Positions 31,680-32,273 of a DNA stretch of 32,273 nucleotides are shown here, piece after piece; the first letter of the stretch is position 1, and each line of letters begins with the position of its first letter. The notes beneath the pieces are model-generated. The model was not told the DNA's origin. It saw nothing but the letters and a program-made list of their open reading frames with translations, and did not search any database. A program made the position numbers and the translations under genes. Source of the DNA: an uncultured Planctomyces sp. (GTDB lineage Bacteria > Planctomycetota > Planctomycetia > Planctomycetales > Planctomycetaceae); the NCBI GenBank assembly GCA_937899075.1, contig CALDJX010000312.1, positions 1-32,273 on the forward strand, written 5' to 3'.

Positions 31680-32273
31680 TTACAGCAGGCCGTATGTTTT
31701 GAGAGTTGCCCGCAGTGTTGCTCGCTGGCTGGCATCCAGCGGCGTCATCGGCAGGCGAACTTCGCCGGTGTCTCGTCCAAGTTCTGCCATCGCTTCTTTG
31801 ATCGGAATCGGATTCGTGGCGATGCCCAGCAGGTCGCGGCAAAGTGGAAACAGCTTGTGGTGTAGTTCCTGAGCTTTGCTGATTTCGCCCGCGTTCCAGG
31901 CGGCGAGCAGCGCTCGGACATCCTGCGGAACGATGTTGCCGACGACGGAAACAACGCCGCTTCCGCCCAGAGCCAGCAAGGGCAACGTCAGACTGTCATC
32001 ACCAGACAGCACTGTCAGATCTGAAAGCGACAGCGTCTGCGATGCCTGATCCATCGAGCCAGTCGACTCTTTGACAGCGACCACGTTCGGGCAGGCTTCG
32101 GCGATGCGAGCGACGGTTTCCGCTTCAACATTCTTCGCCGTTCGTCCTGGAATGTTGTAAAGGACGATCGGAATATCGACGGATTCAGACACTGCCTTGT
32201 AATGCTGAAAGAAGCCTTCCTGAGTCGGCTTGTTGTAGTACGGGGCGACGAGCAACGCGGCGTCTGCACCGGC
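31680..32273 (-). CDS. dapA: 4-hydroxy-tetrahydrodipicolinate synthase (N-terminus cut by window edge)
   Basis: The last 197 residues of DapA, which condenses pyruvate with aspartate semialdehyde in lysine and diaminopimelate synthesis in the cytosol. The frame runs off the right edge, so the first third is missing. The visible part has [16 protein letters not shown], the catalytic Tyr in VLYNIPGRT and the Schiff-base Lys in VAVKESTG, followed by [20 protein letters not shown]. These are characteristic of DapA and give high certainty within the wider N-acetylneuraminate lyase superfamily. The C-terminus has the normal length and ends KTYGLL. Its 3' end precedes the GspE-like gene in the same direction, with 156 bases between. 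Confidence 0.95.
   Translation of the reverse strand, partial: AGADAALLVAPYYNKPTQEGFFQHYKAVSESVDIPIVLYNIPGRTAKNVEAETVARIAEACPNVVAVKESTGSMDQASQTLSLSDLTVLSGDDSLTLPLLALGGSGVVSVVGNIVPQDVRALLAAWNAGEISKAQELHHKLFPLCRDLLGIATNPIPIKEAMAELGRDTGEVRLPMTPLDASQRATLRATLKTYGLL

Overview
The window looks like a chromosomal segment of a planctomycete (Planctomycetota, probably class Planctomycetia). This is inferred from gene content typical of that phylum: an adjacent DUF1549/DUF1553 and Tat-type DUF1501 pair, a secreted di-haem-motif protein of the planctomycete cytochrome type, a secreted sulfatase, a Ser/Thr kinase with a long low-complexity tail, a large VWA membrane protein, GC-rich DNA and frequent GTG/TTG starts. 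I see no rRNA, tRNA, CRISPR array, phage or transposase gene.

Layout. 1-10556 is almost all minus strand: dihydroorotase (cut by the left edge), a small cupin, a second cupin, the DUF1501 and DUF1549/1553 pair, an ABC permease/ATPase pair and a sulfatase. One small membrane protein lies on the plus strand between the cupins. 10808-18955 is plus strand: thiol peroxidase, the secreted cytochrome-like protein, then a tight run of ThiO-like amine oxidase, FAD/NAD(P) oxidoreductase, radical SAM protein, metallophosphoesterase-like protein, D-aminoacyl-tRNA deacylase and CvpA-like protein. 19316-23350 is minus strand: accA, the kinase and an HlyD-type adaptor. A redoxin-domain protein (+), a papain-like protein and an RsmC-like methyltransferase (-), and a VWA protein (+) follow. 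A GspE-like protein and dapA (cut by the right edge) close the window on the minus strand.

How the genes work together. Most are housekeeping or typical planctomycete envelope genes. The part most likely to hold something undescribed is 13595-17786. There an amine/amino-acid oxidase-like flavoprotein, a two-Rossmann flavoprotein and a short radical SAM protein with a five-Cys tail (4-nt overlap with the gene before it) sit with a phosphoesterase-fold protein that lacks its first metal-binding motif. I do not recognise a named pathway with this composition.

Non-coding structure is also notable. A palindromic element (core TACCAGCACGAAGCG) occurs three times, always between genes near 3' ends. 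Other long inverted repeats lie at 1314, 4180 and 9015. The octamer GGGCAGGG occurs 11 times (about 1 expected by chance on both strands), five of them extended to the exact 11-mer GGGCAGGGGAG. Several proteins keep a family fold but lack a hallmark catalytic motif: Walker A Lys in the GspE-like protein, CXXC in the redoxin, HExxH in the cytochrome fusion and metal motif I in the phosphoesterase.
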